From NCBI GenBank assembly GCA_001411745.2, contig LIQB01000012.1, positions 1 through 64,000 on the forward strand: a DNA stretch of 64,000 bases, in the 5' to 3' direction. Numbering within the stretch: the first letter of the stretch is position 1; every line of letters begins with the position of its first letter. The stretch comes from Psychrobacter glacincola. Lineage in GTDB: Bacteria > Pseudomonadota > Gammaproteobacteria > Pseudomonadales > Moraxellaceae. This document shows, one piece after another, positions 13,795-23,010 of the stretch. The notes under the pieces are model-generated. The model worked only from the letters and a program-made list of their open reading frames with translations, was not told the DNA's origin and did not search any database. The position numbers and the translations under genes were made by a program.

Positions 13795-15274
13795 ATATAA
13801 AGCTAAGTTCAAAAACAAGCTATGGCGACTAAATAATCTCTACTGGATCAAAGATAAGAACGGTAAGAAAGTAAAATTCAAGATGACGCCTGAGCAGCTT
13901 TTCTATTTTGAGAACCTGCATTATTTCAACATTATTTTGAAAGCAAGGCAGCTTGGTTTTACGACTGAGGTTTGTATCATTCAGTTAGATGCTGCTTTGT
14001 TTGAGGGTTCAGCTTGCGCTTTGATTGCTCATACCAAACCCGACGCACAGCGATTGTTTAGAAACAAGGTTAAGTACGCATACGATAACTTACCAATGCT
14101 AATTCGTGCTGCTAACCCGTTGTTGGTCAACAACACTGATGAGTACGTCTTTACCAAAGGCGGGTCAGTCACGGTCAGTACGTCATTCCGTGGTGGTACG
14201 TTGCAGTGGTTGCACGTTAGCGAGTTTGGCAAGATATGTGCTAAGCAGCCTGAGAAAGCACGTGAGATTGTCACTGGGGCTTTTGAAGCAGTGGCAGCAG
14301 GTGGTTATACGACATTAGAAAGCACAGCAGAAGGCAGACAAGGTTACTTCTTTGAATACTCGCAAGAAGCGGAAAAACTAGCATTGTCAGGCAAAGATCT
14401 TGGTGCTGGCGATTGGCGTTTCTTCTTCTTTGCTTGGTGGCAGATGGATGAGTATGTCCTAAATCCTCAAAAGCTACCTGAACGCCTAGTTGAATATTTC
14501 AAAACCTTGGAGCATAAACACGGCATAAAGCTGACAGACGAACAAAAGAGCTGGTACCACTCAAAAGAGAAGCGTTTGGGCGCTGACATGAAGCGTGAGT
14601 ATCCAAGCTTGCCAAAAGAGGCGTTTGAACAAGCAATCGCTGGTGCTTACTACAGTAAGCAATTTGCAGACCTTTACGCCAAAGGCTTGATTGATAGTCC
14701 GCTACCAAGTAACGATCATTTACCAGTTAGCACCTACTGGGATTTGGGTGTGGGTGATAGCACAACAATATGGTTTGTCCGCAAGGTTGGTGAACGCTAT
14801 CAAGTTATAAAATCCTACAGCAATTCAGGTGAAGGACTTAATCATTACTTTAAGGTTCTAAAAGATACTGGTTACACATTTGAGCGCCATGTAGCACCTC
14901 ATGATATTGAGAATCGGAGCTTGGGCGCAAAAGATGCTAAATCACTTAAACAATTGGCACGTGATGGTTATTTGATTGATGGTGAGGTTTACAGCGTCAA
15001 CTTTGAAACGGTGCCGAGAACTACAAATGTGAGCGCTGATATCCAGACCGTGAGGGATATATTGCCATTATGCGAGTTTGATAGCGTTGATTGTGAGGAC
15101 GGATTAGCCGCCTTAGAGTCATACCAAAAGCAATGGGATAGCAATAATGGCATGTGGAAGGATAAGCCACTACATGACTGGGCAAGTGATTACGCTGATG
15201 CGTTTAGAACATTTGGAGTCTATGAGACTAAGCCGAAACCAGTTGTATCATCAACACTAACTATGAGTCTTTAA
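13784..15274 (+). CDS. terL: terminase large subunit
   Basis: 496 residues, normal length. KARQLGFTT (about residues 53-61) is the deviant Walker A of terminase ATPases; the C-terminal RNase H-like nuclease shows acidic residues in YWDLGVGDST, APHDIE and HDWASDYADAFR. It cuts concatemers and pumps DNA into the procapsid through the portal. Confidence 0.93.
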   Translation: MKPEYKAKFKNKLWRLNNLYWIKDKNGKKVKFKMTPEQLFYFENLHYFNIILKARQLGFTTEVCIIQLDAALFEGSACALIAHTKPDAQRLFRNKVKYAYDNLPMLIRAANPLLVNNTDEYVFTKGGSVTVSTSFRGGTLQWLHVSEFGKICAKQPEKAREIVTGAFEAVAAGGYTTLESTAEGRQGYFFEYSQEAEKLALSGKDLGAGDWRFFFFAWWQMDEYVLNPQKLPERLVEYFKTLEHKHGIKLTDEQKSWYHSKEKRLGADMKREYPSLPKEAFEQAIAGAYYSKQFADLYAKGLIDSPLPSNDHLPVSTYWDLGVGDSTTIWFVRKVGERYQVIKSYSNSGEGLNHYFKVLKDTGYTFERHVAPHDIENRSLGAKDAKSLKQLARDGYLIDGEVYSVNFETVPRTTNVSADIQTVRDILPLCEFDSVDCEDGLAALESYQKQWDSNNGMWKDKPLHDWASDYADAFRTFGVYETKPKPVVSSTLTMSL

Positions 15275-15275
15275 C

Positions 15276-16739
15276 ATGCCAATCAATACAACACACCCAC
15301 AATACGATAGCCTTGCGCCTCGCTGGCGTCGCATGACAGACGTGTGCAATGGTGAGGATGCGATTAAAAAGGCTGGTGAGCGTTACTTACCAATGCCAAA
15401 TAAGGACATTCGCACCGCGGAAGCATTGGCGCGCTATGACAATTACAAAGACCGTGCTGTATTCGTTGAGGTCACAAAAGACACGTTAGACAAGTACACA
15501 GGTCAGGCTTTTAAAGATGATCCGGTACTTAACGTCGATAAGCAGCTTGATTACATGAAACGTGATGCCAATGGCGCAGGCTTATCAATCTATCAGATAG
15601 CACAGAAAGCGTTTGGAGCACAGTTAGAACGTGGGCGCTTTGGCTTTTTTGTGGATTATCCTGCTACTGACGGCGAGGTCAGCCAAGCGGATGTTGAGCG
15701 TAAATCATTACGTCCAACGATCAACTATTACAGCCCTGAGAGCATTATTAACTGGCGTACGACTGTCATTGGTGGACAGACAGTTACTACGCTGATTGTG
15801 CTGCATGAGACAGTGTATGAGACTGATCCTGATGATTTATTCGCTAGTAAGCAAATCGAGCAGTGGCGTTATCTTGGTTTAGATGAGATAGGCTACTTTG
15901 CTGAAGTGTGGCGTAAGAATGACGGTACCATAGCTGACAACAAAGAGGATTTTGTACTGCATCAAGACCGGATCTATCCAACTCGCAGTAAGAGCGATAA
16001 GTGGAACAGAATACCGTTTGTCATTGGCGGTTCAGATGCTAACGACTGGTGTGAACAAAATATCCCGCTTGAGTCGTTGGCTAAGATGAATCTGGCGCAC
16101 TATCGCAACAGTGCTGACTATGAGCAAAGCGCATTTATCTGTGGTCAGGTTCAGCCGTGGATGTCAGGCGTATCTGAACAACGTATGAAGGCGTTAGAGA
16201 GTCAGAAAATACGTATTGGCTCAGGCGCTATGATCATGCTTGAGGAAAACGGCAAGTTTGGTTTTGCCCAAGCTGAGCCGAATGGTCTGGCTGGTGAGGC
16301 GATGGAGAAAAAATACCTCATCATGCAAGCATTGGGCGCCAAGCTGTCAGAGGCGCAGACAGTACAAAAGACCGCTACTCAGTCAAATCATGAGTCAGGT
16401 GTACAGAACAGTACAGCAAGTATGTGTATTGCCAATCTTAATGAAGCGATGCAAGACGCGCTACTGATGGCCTATGAGTACATGGGTATCGACACCGTGA
16501 TTAAAGATGGTGAGTATCTATTCAAAGCCAAGCAAGACTTTACGATGGCAGCGCCTGATACGGCAATCATGACCAATATCGCAGCATGGATTCAATGTGG
16601 TTTAGCGCCTAAGTCAGTGGCTTACAACTACATGCGTCGATACAACCTGATTGACCCTGAGCTTAAAGACGATGAGATTGTTGATCTAGTTGATAGTGAG
16701 CCGCCAAGTCCTGTGGCTAAGGCTTTTGGTGATGAATGA
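15276..16739 (+). CDS. portal protein (DUF4055 type)
   Basis: 487 residues starting one base after the terL stop. The N-terminal block (APRWRRMTDVCNGEDAIKKA, GERYLPMP) and overall length match DUF4055 portal proteins. Forms the dodecameric DNA entry ring of the head. Confidence 0.85.
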   Translation: MPINTTHPQYDSLAPRWRRMTDVCNGEDAIKKAGERYLPMPNKDIRTAEALARYDNYKDRAVFVEVTKDTLDKYTGQAFKDDPVLNVDKQLDYMKRDANGAGLSIYQIAQKAFGAQLERGRFGFFVDYPATDGEVSQADVERKSLRPTINYYSPESIINWRTTVIGGQTVTTLIVLHETVYETDPDDLFASKQIEQWRYLGLDEIGYFAEVWRKNDGTIADNKEDFVLHQDRIYPTRSKSDKWNRIPFVIGGSDANDWCEQNIPLESLAKMNLAHYRNSADYEQSAFICGQVQPWMSGVSEQRMKALESQKIRIGSGAMIMLEENGKFGFAQAEPNGLAGEAMEKKYLIMQALGAKLSEAQTVQKTATQSNHESGVQNSTASMCIANLNEAMQDALLMAYEYMGIDTVIKDGEYLFKAKQDFTMAAPDTAIMTNIAAWIQCGLAPKSVAYNYMRRYNLIDPELKDDEIVDLVDSEPPSPVAKAFGDE

Positions 16740-17802
16740 GCAATATCTTAACCAGACAATTAGACGGCTTATCTACCTTGAGAGCTTAAAACAATCTGAG
16801 ATTGACAGACTAGCGCCACACATCAAGGCTATCGATAAGTTGATCAAAGAAAAGCTGCTTGATGATGAGCTGACCGAGCTTACTATCAAGTCGTTTAACG
16901 GCATTGTGACTGAGATTAAGCAGGGCGTACAAGCTGAGCTTATCGCTTACACAGACACAGTCAAGGTCACGCTGGTCGATGTAGCAGCAGACAGCTATGC
17001 TTTTGAGGCTAAGAGCATAGACAGCGCATTTGATGGTTTTAAACTGGCATCAGGTATCAAGGTCGCTGAAAAAGCCAAGGTACTCGAAAAACTGGTGACT
17101 AAAACACCATTGGCTGTTGCTGGCAGTGAAGGTAAGACAATCACTGATTTATTTGATGAGCTCGCTAACAATGAGTCAAATAAATACATCAATCATATCC
17201 GCTTAGCAAGGTATGAGGGCAAGACCAATCACCAAATCGTGCAGATGATACGAGGCACACGCAAGAACGGCTATAAAGACGGCTTGATGGAAGTCACAGC
17301 AAGACAAGCTAAAACGATTGTACGGACGACTGTGCAACACGCAGCCATGCAGGGTAAAGCTGAGTTTGCTCGTGATAATGAGGACATTATTAAGGGTGAG
17401 CAGTGGTTATCTACGCTTGATGGTCGTACCAGCTCACGGTGTCGCAGTTTGGATCAGCAAATATTTGAGCTTGGTAAAGGACCAAGGCCGCCACTTCATC
17501 ATAATTGTCGTAGTACAGTCTTAATTGTGCTTAAAGACCAGTACGCAGGTCGTGGCAATATTGACAAGCGAGCCAGTAAAGATGGTCCAGTCGATAACGA
17601 GTCTTACTATGGCTGGATGAAAAAACAGCCGGTGGAGTTTCAAGACGATATATTGGGTCCAACAAGGGGCAAGCTATTGCGCTCAGGTGGCTTAAGCGCT
17701 GACAAGTTCGCCCAACTTCAATTAGATAAAAACTTTAAGCCGTTGACGCTTGCAGAAATGCGAGAGCGCGAACCGATGGCATTTAAAAAGGCGGGGTTAT
17801 GA
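16732..17802 (+). CDS. minor head protein, Mu gpF / SPP1 gp7-like
   Basis: 356 residues. ATG 16732 overlaps the portal gene by 8 bp and is preferred to an upstream ATG inside portal. Residues about 225-265 show the family hallmark: LDGRTSSRCRSLD and PPLHHNCRS. Expected inside the capsid near the portal, needed for head assembly or DNA ejection. Confidence 0.85.
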   Translation: MNEQYLNQTIRRLIYLESLKQSEIDRLAPHIKAIDKLIKEKLLDDELTELTIKSFNGIVTEIKQGVQAELIAYTDTVKVTLVDVAADSYAFEAKSIDSAFDGFKLASGIKVAEKAKVLEKLVTKTPLAVAGSEGKTITDLFDELANNESNKYINHIRLARYEGKTNHQIVQMIRGTRKNGYKDGLMEVTARQAKTIVRTTVQHAAMQGKAEFARDNEDIIKGEQWLSTLDGRTSSRCRSLDQQIFELGKGPRPPLHHNCRSTVLIVLKDQYAGRGNIDKRASKDGPVDNESYYGWMKKQPVEFQDDILGPTRGKLLRSGGLSADKFAQLQLDKNFKPLTLAEMREREPMAFKKAGL

Positions 17803-18083
17803 AAAGATTTTTTATAAAACTAGTGTTTTTAATTTTTAGCGCAATAACGAGTACGCAGCTATCTAGCTATAAAAGCTCTCTTATTAGTGTTAGGAATGAA
17901 GATGTTTACACGCTAAAATTTACAGTATTCTGCCTAGGCGTTCCGGTAAAGACTTTTGATAAAAAGAAAGAGTTGCACTTTCATCGTAGCTCATTTAAGG
18001 CGCATTGGAATCACTGGGATAAACTTATAGCTACCAAAAAAGATGTTGGCGCTATATGGTTGCCATTCGTAACAGCCGTATAA
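17799..18083 (+). CDS. small protein with N-terminal membrane/signal segment
   Basis: 94 residues, ATGA overlap with the gpF-like gene. Residues 4-22 are hydrophobic (FIKLVFLIFSAIT). The C-terminal part is His/Trp-rich (FHRSSFKAHWNHWDK). Unknown; AT-rich compared with its neighbours, so possibly an inserted cargo gene. A terminator follows. Confidence 0.5.
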   Translation: MKRFFIKLVFLIFSAITSTQLSSYKSSLISVRNEDVYTLKFTVFCLGVPVKTFDKKKELHFHRSSFKAHWNHWDKLIATKKDVGAIWLPFVTAV

Positions 18084-18105
18084 GTAAAGATGAATTAATT
18101 AACAG

Positions 18106-18142
18106 CCACTCAATCGAGTGGTTTTTTTACACCTAAAATTCA
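18106..18142 (+). terminator. intrinsic terminator with CTAAAATT box
   Basis: CCACTC and GAGTGG around AATC, seven T, then ACACCTAAAATTCA. Lies between the gpF module and the scaffold/coat module. Confidence 0.85.
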
Positions 18143-18178
18143 ACCGATGCAGAGCATCAACAACACAGGCAGAGCCTT

Positions 18179-18904
18179 ATGACTTTAGCATTTAGATTAG
18201 ACGCAGCAGCACATGACAGCCTAGACGCTGCTTTACAGCCATTCTACGTCAAGCAAGACGATGGTAATTATCGACTAGACACCGATGCACCCGATACGGA
18301 CGGCTTAAAAGCTAAGACCGATGAATTGTTAGGTGAGACTAAGCGTGAGCGAGAATTACGCAAGGCGGCAGAGGATAGAGCCAATGCGTTAGAGGCAGCA
18401 CAAAAAGAAGCTGCTAACGAAAATGCTAGAGCAAAGGGCGATATTGAGGCTATCGATAAGTCGTACCAAGAGCAGATTAGAAAGCTCAACGATGAGAGTA
18501 CAGGCAAAGTGTCAACACTGCAAAAACAGATTTACGATTTAACAGTAGGGCAAGCAGCGAACAGTCTAGCGAATGAGCTATCGATTAAAGGTTCGGCTAT
18601 TGCTTTACTGCCACATATTCAGAACCGATTGTCATTAGAACAAGCCGAAGATGGTCAGCAAAAGATACGAGTGCTCGACCTGAACGGCAACAAAACAGGC
18701 ATGACGCTCGATGATTTAAAACAAGAATTTCGTAGTAATGAGGCGTTTAAGCCATTAATTGCTGCAAATGGCGCATCAGGTAGCGGAGCTAATGGTGCAA
18801 ACGGCAGCGCCGGACAAATTACTAAAGCAACAGATATGAGCGAAGCTGATCGTATCGAGCTTGCACAAACTAACCCTGAATTATTCAGAAAATTATTTAC
18901 TTAG
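18179..18904 (+). CDS. capsid scaffolding protein (GP20-like)
   Basis: 241 residues. Residues about 50-115 are a long charged coiled coil, followed by a globular part and a Gly/Ala/Asn-rich linker near 205. Location directly before the coat protein and composition fit a scaffold that is lost or cleaved during maturation. Confidence 0.75.
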   Translation: MTLAFRLDAAAHDSLDAALQPFYVKQDDGNYRLDTDAPDTDGLKAKTDELLGETKRERELRKAAEDRANALEAAQKEAANENARAKGDIEAIDKSYQEQIRKLNDESTGKVSTLQKQIYDLTVGQAANSLANELSIKGSAIALLPHIQNRLSLEQAEDGQQKIRVLDLNGNKTGMTLDDLKQEFRSNEAFKPLIAANGASGSGANGANGSAGQITKATDMSEADRIELAQTNPELFRKLFT

Positions 18905-18913
18905 GAGTAGCTA

Positions 18914-19942
18914 ATGGCTGCATTAAGAGAAGTTTTTAACCGTGATGTGATGCTGTCATATCGTACAGATGAACCGTTACTTGAATCACCAATGCTGCAA
19001 TCAGGCGCTTTTGTTACTGATGCGGCTATTGAGGCTAAGTTACGCGGTGGCGATATTGAGTTTAGTATTCCGCACGTTACGCCTATCGACATGGCGCTTG
19101 AGGCTAATTACAGCAACACGATTTACACTGATGTTGCGTCACCTCGTCAGATTACAGGTCGTAAGAGCAAGGCGCGTGCTGCTTGGTTGAACGAGGGCTT
19201 TTTAGAATCAACGCTAGAACGTCATTTGTTAGGCGTGTCACCATTGCAGATGATGCAGGGTATGATTAACACCTACTGGCAGCAACAAGCAGAGCATCGC
19301 GCTGTAGCTACTGTGTTTGGTCTTAAAAACCTTGTGATGAACAATGCAGGTCTTAAAGAGCAGTTTGTGCTTGATGTGTCTAAGACATCGGCACCGGCAG
19401 CTGCAAACCAGTTTGATGTGAATCAGTTTATCGATGCTGAATCATTGATGCACAAAAACAATCGCGGTCGTGGCTCAATGGTTGTTCATAGCAAGATTGC
19501 CGCTAAGATGCGTATGCAGCAGTTGCTTGAGCGCGCTGCTACCAGTGCAAATCTGCCACCACTTGAATACTACAATGGTCGTTTGATTATCGAAGATGAC
19601 GTGCAAACCATTGTTGGTACAGGCGCAAGTGCTCAGTATATTACTTACTTGCTAGGCGCAGGTTCGTTTGCCGTTGGTTCTGTTGCTGGCCCAGAAGACT
19701 TAGAGCTTGAGCGTACTGCTGCTACTGGTAACGGTTCAGGTCATACTGCATTGTGGACACGCCGCGATATGTTGATTCAACCGCAAGGCTTTGACTTCAT
19801 CGCAGAAGAATCTACCTTAACAGGTGGTACAGCGCGTGAGGCTATCAGTGCATCATGGACTGACTTGCAGAAGAAAGAAAACTGGGCGCTAACTGGTGAT
19901 GCAAATCAGACCAGCATCCGTTTCTTAATCACCAATATATAA
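18914..19942 (+). CDS. major capsid protein
   Basis: 342 residues, ATG behind TAGGAGTAG. N-terminus REVFNRDVMLSYRTDEPLL, conserved WLNEGFLESTLERHLLG and a C-terminal ISASWTDLQKKENWALTGD are in the style of HK97-fold coat proteins paired with GP20-like scaffolds. Forms the icosahedral shell. Confidence 0.85.
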   Translation: MAALREVFNRDVMLSYRTDEPLLESPMLQSGAFVTDAAIEAKLRGGDIEFSIPHVTPIDMALEANYSNTIYTDVASPRQITGRKSKARAAWLNEGFLESTLERHLLGVSPLQMMQGMINTYWQQQAEHRAVATVFGLKNLVMNNAGLKEQFVLDVSKTSAPAAANQFDVNQFIDAESLMHKNNRGRGSMVVHSKIAAKMRMQQLLERAATSANLPPLEYYNGRLIIEDDVQTIVGTGASAQYITYLLGAGSFAVGSVAGPEDLELERTAATGNGSGHTALWTRRDMLIQPQGFDFIAEESTLTGGTAREAISASWTDLQKKENWALTGDANQTSIRFLITNI

Positions 19943-19952
19943 GGGGTAAATC

Positions 19953-20138
19953 ATGGGATTGCCAAAAGATTTAGTTGAGTATGACGTTAAAGTAACCTTT
20001 CCAAGCGAAAGAGATTACAAGGACACAAGCAAATCAACCTTGCTAGTCGCACAGATGACCGACCCTGCCAAGTCGGGGAAAGACTACGGTATCACCGATG
20101 TGCAGGTTACTAAGCCAGTTGTAGTAGCTGGTCCATAG
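19953..20138 (+). CDS. 61-residue protein after coat, possible decoration protein
   Basis: Starts 10 bp after the coat stop, behind AAGGGGTAA. Beta-rich and acidic, begins MGLPKDLVEYDVKVTFPSE. Position suggests a head accessory protein; no family recognised. Confidence 0.55.
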   Translation: MGLPKDLVEYDVKVTFPSERDYKDTSKSTLLVAQMTDPAKSGKDYGITDVQVTKPVVVAGP

Positions 20139-20157
20139 TAAAGCTAGACATATAGTT

Positions 20158-20185
20158 ACATGCGCTATCGAAAGGTGGCGTATGT
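20158..20185 (+). other. 12-bp RNA hairpin with GAAA tetraloop
   Basis: ACATGCGCTATC (20158-20169), loop GAAA, GGTGGCGTATGT (20174-20185): all twelve positions pair, three or so as G-U wobbles. There is no T-run, so it is not a terminator. It may stabilise or process the late mRNA after the very abundant coat transcript. Confidence 0.6.
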
Positions 20186-20217
20186 GTCGATACGTTTAAT
20201 AATAAAGAGGCGGCATT

Positions 20218-20595
20218 ATGGCTAAGAGAATGAGTAATGATGATTTAAAGTGCGCTAAGTACGAATTAGAGCGTGAGCGAGAGCGCAAGGCAGCCGAAGT
20301 AACGGGCGAAACATCGGACGGCTACCACACATTTAACGAGCTTTATTATCATCGCATGGTGTTGTTTTCTATTATCTGCAACAACAATAAAGAAGTAGCT
20401 TTTAAGTCTAAGCTACACGCAGACGGCACAATGTTTGATGACTACTTTATCGTTGGCGTGAATACACCTAACGGTTATTACACATATCATTATCATACTG
20501 ATGACTGGGATATGTTTGATGTTATTGAGGTTGATAGAGCGCCCGAATGGGACGGTCACAAGCCTAGTGATATTCGCAGACTTTTAACACTTTAG
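20218..20595 (+). CDS. phage protein of the WDGH...D-I family, unknown role
   Basis: 125 residues. SDGYHTFNELYYHRMVLFS, FKSKLHADGTMFDDYF and a C-terminal RAPEWDGH...DIRRLL are characteristic of a widespread phage family of unknown function, often encoded among head or early genes. It starts with AAAGAGGCGG before the ATG. Confidence 0.65.
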   Translation: MAKRMSNDDLKCAKYELERERERKAAEVTGETSDGYHTFNELYYHRMVLFSIICNNNKEVAFKSKLHADGTMFDDYFIVGVNTPNGYYTYHYHTDDWDMFDVIEVDRAPEWDGHKPSDIRRLLTL

Positions 20596-20610
20596 GTATA
20601 AGGCTAAGAC

Positions 20611-20994
20611 ATGCAATACGTTACCGATGCAACCGTTACAACCGTACTAGGTGCTGATTGGGCGGCTCTTGGTGACGCAAATCAAGCAATCCTATTAGCT
20701 AACTCATGGCTTAATAGCCATCGTTTGCCAACTTATACCGATGTTGTACCTGAGCAGATACTCGCAGCAGGTGCTTACATCGCTAAAGAGGTTATTGCTG
20801 GCACAATGTATCAAGGTCGCAAAGATGGGTTAATCACATCAAAGAGCGTTAAAGCTGGCAGCGTATCATCAAGCAAGACTTATGCCGAGGGCGTAGATGG
20901 TCAAGCAATGACAGCAGGTGAGGAAATGGCATTGATACTTATCAAGCCGTACTTACTTAGTGCGCCTCTTATCGTGCCGCTAGGGAGGTTCTAA
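20611..20994 (+). CDS. head-tail connector protein
   Basis: 127 residues, begins MQYVTDATVTTVLGADWAAL. Helical N-terminus and a segment with SVKAGSVSSSKTYAEG resembling gp6-type head completion proteins; the neighbours agree. Probably closes the portal below the head. Confidence 0.6.
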   Translation: MQYVTDATVTTVLGADWAALGDANQAILLANSWLNSHRLPTYTDVVPEQILAAGAYIAKEVIAGTMYQGRKDGLITSKSVKAGSVSSSKTYAEGVDGQAMTAGEEMALILIKPYLLSAPLIVPLGRF

Positions 20995-21368
20995 TGGGCT
21001 TACGTGATGATTTACAAGCTGACCTAAGCGATGCGTTTGATGATGACCTTAGCGACGCTGTGACAGCCTTTACAGGTACACGGACAACGGCAAGCGATAC
21101 CGACACAGGTATTGACGACTGGATGAATCCACCAAGTATGCCAAGCAGTAGCACATTGACCTACACAGGGCGCGGCGTGTTCGCTGACTACTCAGCCTAT
21201 GAGCTTGAGAGCGACATTATCAATGTGACTGACGTTAAGTTGATTTGCCTGACCAATGAGATAACCAACGAGCCAATAGCAGACGATAAGATAAATGGCT
21301 ATAGCGTGGTACGTGTGGACAAAGACCCAGCAGAGGCGGCATACGAGATACAGTTAAGGCAGGTGTGA
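20994..21368 (+). CDS. hypothetical head-tail joining protein
   Basis: 124 residues; ATG overlaps the preceding stop by one base. Acidic N-terminus, a Thr/Ser-rich stretch around residue 40, beta-rich end. Its place between connector and neck protein suggests a joining role; not recognised by sequence. Confidence 0.55.
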   Translation: MGLRDDLQADLSDAFDDDLSDAVTAFTGTRTTASDTDTGIDDWMNPPSMPSSSTLTYTGRGVFADYSAYELESDIINVTDVKLICLTNEITNEPIADDKINGYSVVRVDKDPAEAAYEIQLRQV

Positions 21369-21369
21369 T

Positions 21370-21738
21370 ATGGCTAATTGGGATAGAGCGCCATTCTTGT
21401 TTGCTGACGATATCATGACCGATGCTCATAAGTTGCAGCGAGGTATGGCTATAACGGTGCTGAATAACTTGCAATTATTGTCACCAGTTGACGAGGGGCG
21501 TTATAGAGCAAATCATATTGTGAGCTTTGGCAGTCCTGATTATCGATACACCGAGAACAAAGATGGTATGTCATTAGCGTTTGGTGCAATCACAGGCATG
21601 GCAGACAATGAGCTGCCTACTGTCTATATTCAGAATAACTTGCCATATGCCGAAGCGTTGGAAAATGGACATAGTAAACAAAGTCCCAACGGCATATACA
21701 GCTTAGCTTACGAGGGGATGGTAGCAGCATACACGTAA
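21370..21738 (+). CDS. neck / HK97 gp10-like protein
   Basis: 122 residues. NLQLLSPVDEGRYRANHIVS and a later YIQNNLPYAEALENGHSKQ are the usual pattern of gp10-like tail completion proteins. The gene after it in related phages would be the tail terminator; here a GIY-YIG gene and two tiny genes intervene. Confidence 0.75.
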   Translation: MANWDRAPFLFADDIMTDAHKLQRGMAITVLNNLQLLSPVDEGRYRANHIVSFGSPDYRYTENKDGMSLAFGAITGMADNELPTVYIQNNLPYAEALENGHSKQSPNGIYSLAYEGMVAAYT

Positions 21739-21744
21739 GGATTA

Positions 21745-21799
21745 TGGTATAATTAAGACAGCAAAAAGCCCTTATTGCGACTAACAATAAAGGCTTTTC
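21745..21799 (+). promoter_or_regulatory. extended -10 promoter followed by a terminator
   Basis: TGGTATAAT (21745-21753) is a good extended -10. About 12 bp downstream AAAGCC...GGCTTT (21765-21797) forms a hairpin with TTATTG/CAATAA in the stem and ends TTTTCT. A promoter in front of the terminator suggests a short attenuated leader for the following gene. Confidence 0.5.
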
Positions 21800-21827
21800 T
21801 AATCAACCTGATACTGGAGTATCGAGA

Positions 21828-22838
21828 ATGACTAAGCGCAAGTATAACGCTGAACATCCATTAAGACAACCTAGACCTAATAGGCTAACTAAGCATAGTG
21901 TCATCATAGATAGGTTTGAAAAATCTCACGGTGAAAGGTATGACTACAGCCAAGTTGTTTATACCGGAAGTAGCAAACCTGTATCTATAATCTGTAAAGA
22001 GCATGGTGTATTCAAACAAACAGCTTACAACCATTCCAAAGGCCACGGATGCCCTAAGTGCGCTGGCGTTGGCAGAAAAACACAGGTCGAAGCGATAGCA
22101 GATTTCATAAAAGTCCATGGCAAGCGATACGATTACAGTTTGGTCGACTATAAAAGCGTAGATACCAAGGTCAAGATAATATGCAAAGTCCATGGTGTTT
22201 TTGAGCAATCGCCATATGACCACGCCAAAGGATGTAATTGCCATGCTTGCGCTATAATTGAACACCCTAGTTTGCAGTACAAAGACAACGCTGAGGCTAT
22301 TGCTAAGTTTGTGTCAATCCATGGCGAGACTTATGATTACTCAAAGGTTAATTATCAAGGCGCTTATACTCCGGTTGTTATCACTTGCAGAGAGCATGGC
22401 GATTTTCTCCAAGTTCCCCATAATCATAATGCGGGCAGTGGATGCTCTGAATGCGCTAAACTCAAGAAAAATACTTATAGTAGAGATGGTTATATTGCGA
22501 GCTGCAAGATCAGCAACCAAGGTAATAGCTCGTTATACGTTGTAAGAATGGTAGGCAATAATGAGATTTTCTATAAAATCGGTATAACAAAAGAGACTCT
22601 TGAAGAGCGATTTAGGAAAGTTAAAGATTACCGTGTTGAGATGATTTATTTTATTGGTGGCGAGGCTGGCTATATTTATGACCTTGAAAATAGGTTGCAT
22701 AGGTTATTGAACAAGTTCAGCTATAAGCCTTTAATTGAGTTTGGCGGTCATACAGAGTGCTTTGCCAAGATAACAAGGCCAGTTGAAAAACTACTAAAGC
22801 AGCTTGAAAACACAGAGCAATTACAGTTACTCGCTTAA
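21828..22838 (+). CDS. DUF723-repeat / GIY-YIG-type homing endonuclease-like protein
   Basis: 336 residues. Three DUF723-like zinc-binding repeats (about 10-75, 76-145, 150-215), each of the form HG-x-x-YDYS...I-x-C-x-x-HG-x-F...H-x-x-G-x-x-C-x-x-C. The C-terminal 110 residues form a GIY-YIG/T5orf172-like domain (SLYVVRMVGNNEIFYKIGIT followed by RFRK). The repeats should read DNA and the C-terminal domain cut it. It interrupts the neck-to-tail gene order and has its own promoter and flanking terminators, as expected for a mobile homing gene. Confidence 0.82.
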   Translation: MTKRKYNAEHPLRQPRPNRLTKHSVIIDRFEKSHGERYDYSQVVYTGSSKPVSIICKEHGVFKQTAYNHSKGHGCPKCAGVGRKTQVEAIADFIKVHGKRYDYSLVDYKSVDTKVKIICKVHGVFEQSPYDHAKGCNCHACAIIEHPSLQYKDNAEAIAKFVSIHGETYDYSKVNYQGAYTPVVITCREHGDFLQVPHNHNAGSGCSECAKLKKNTYSRDGYIASCKISNQGNSSLYVVRMVGNNEIFYKIGITKETLEERFRKVKDYRVEMIYFIGGEAGYIYDLENRLHRLLNKFSYKPLIEFGGHTECFAKITRPVEKLLKQLENTEQLQLLA

Positions 22839-22863
22839 CTATGGCGAAATCGCCACAATTAGA

Positions 22864-22908
22864 AAAGCCTTGCAAATATCGCAGGGCTTTTTTATTGCCT
22901 AAAATAAG
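22864..22908 (+). terminator. terminator with CTAAAATAAG box
   Basis: AAGCCTTGC and GCAGGGCTT form the stem, then TTTTTTATTGCCTAAAATAA. It ends the homing-type cassette. Confidence 0.85.
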
Positions 22909-22917
22909 GTGCTCACA

Positions 22918-23010
22918 ATGAAATGGTTATTGATTGCGATATTTGTCATAGCTGACAAGATTTACGATAGATACTTTGATGAGGCAGACGATGATAGAAA
23001 TACTGATTGA
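22918..23010 (+). CDS. 30-residue hydrophobic peptide
   Basis: ATG 22918 to TGA 23010, begins MKWLLIAIFVIADKIYD and ends with an acidic tail. Overlaps the next small gene. Ribosome site TAAGGTG is present. Short, so tentative. Confidence 0.35.
   Translation: MKWLLIAIFVIADKIYDRYFDEADDDRNTD

Noticed and set aside
17799..18083. Lysis or spanin role for the small membrane protein after the gpF-like gene
   Set aside because: One N-terminal hydrophobic segment, no lipobox, and a place in the head module give no support for lysis; left as unknown.
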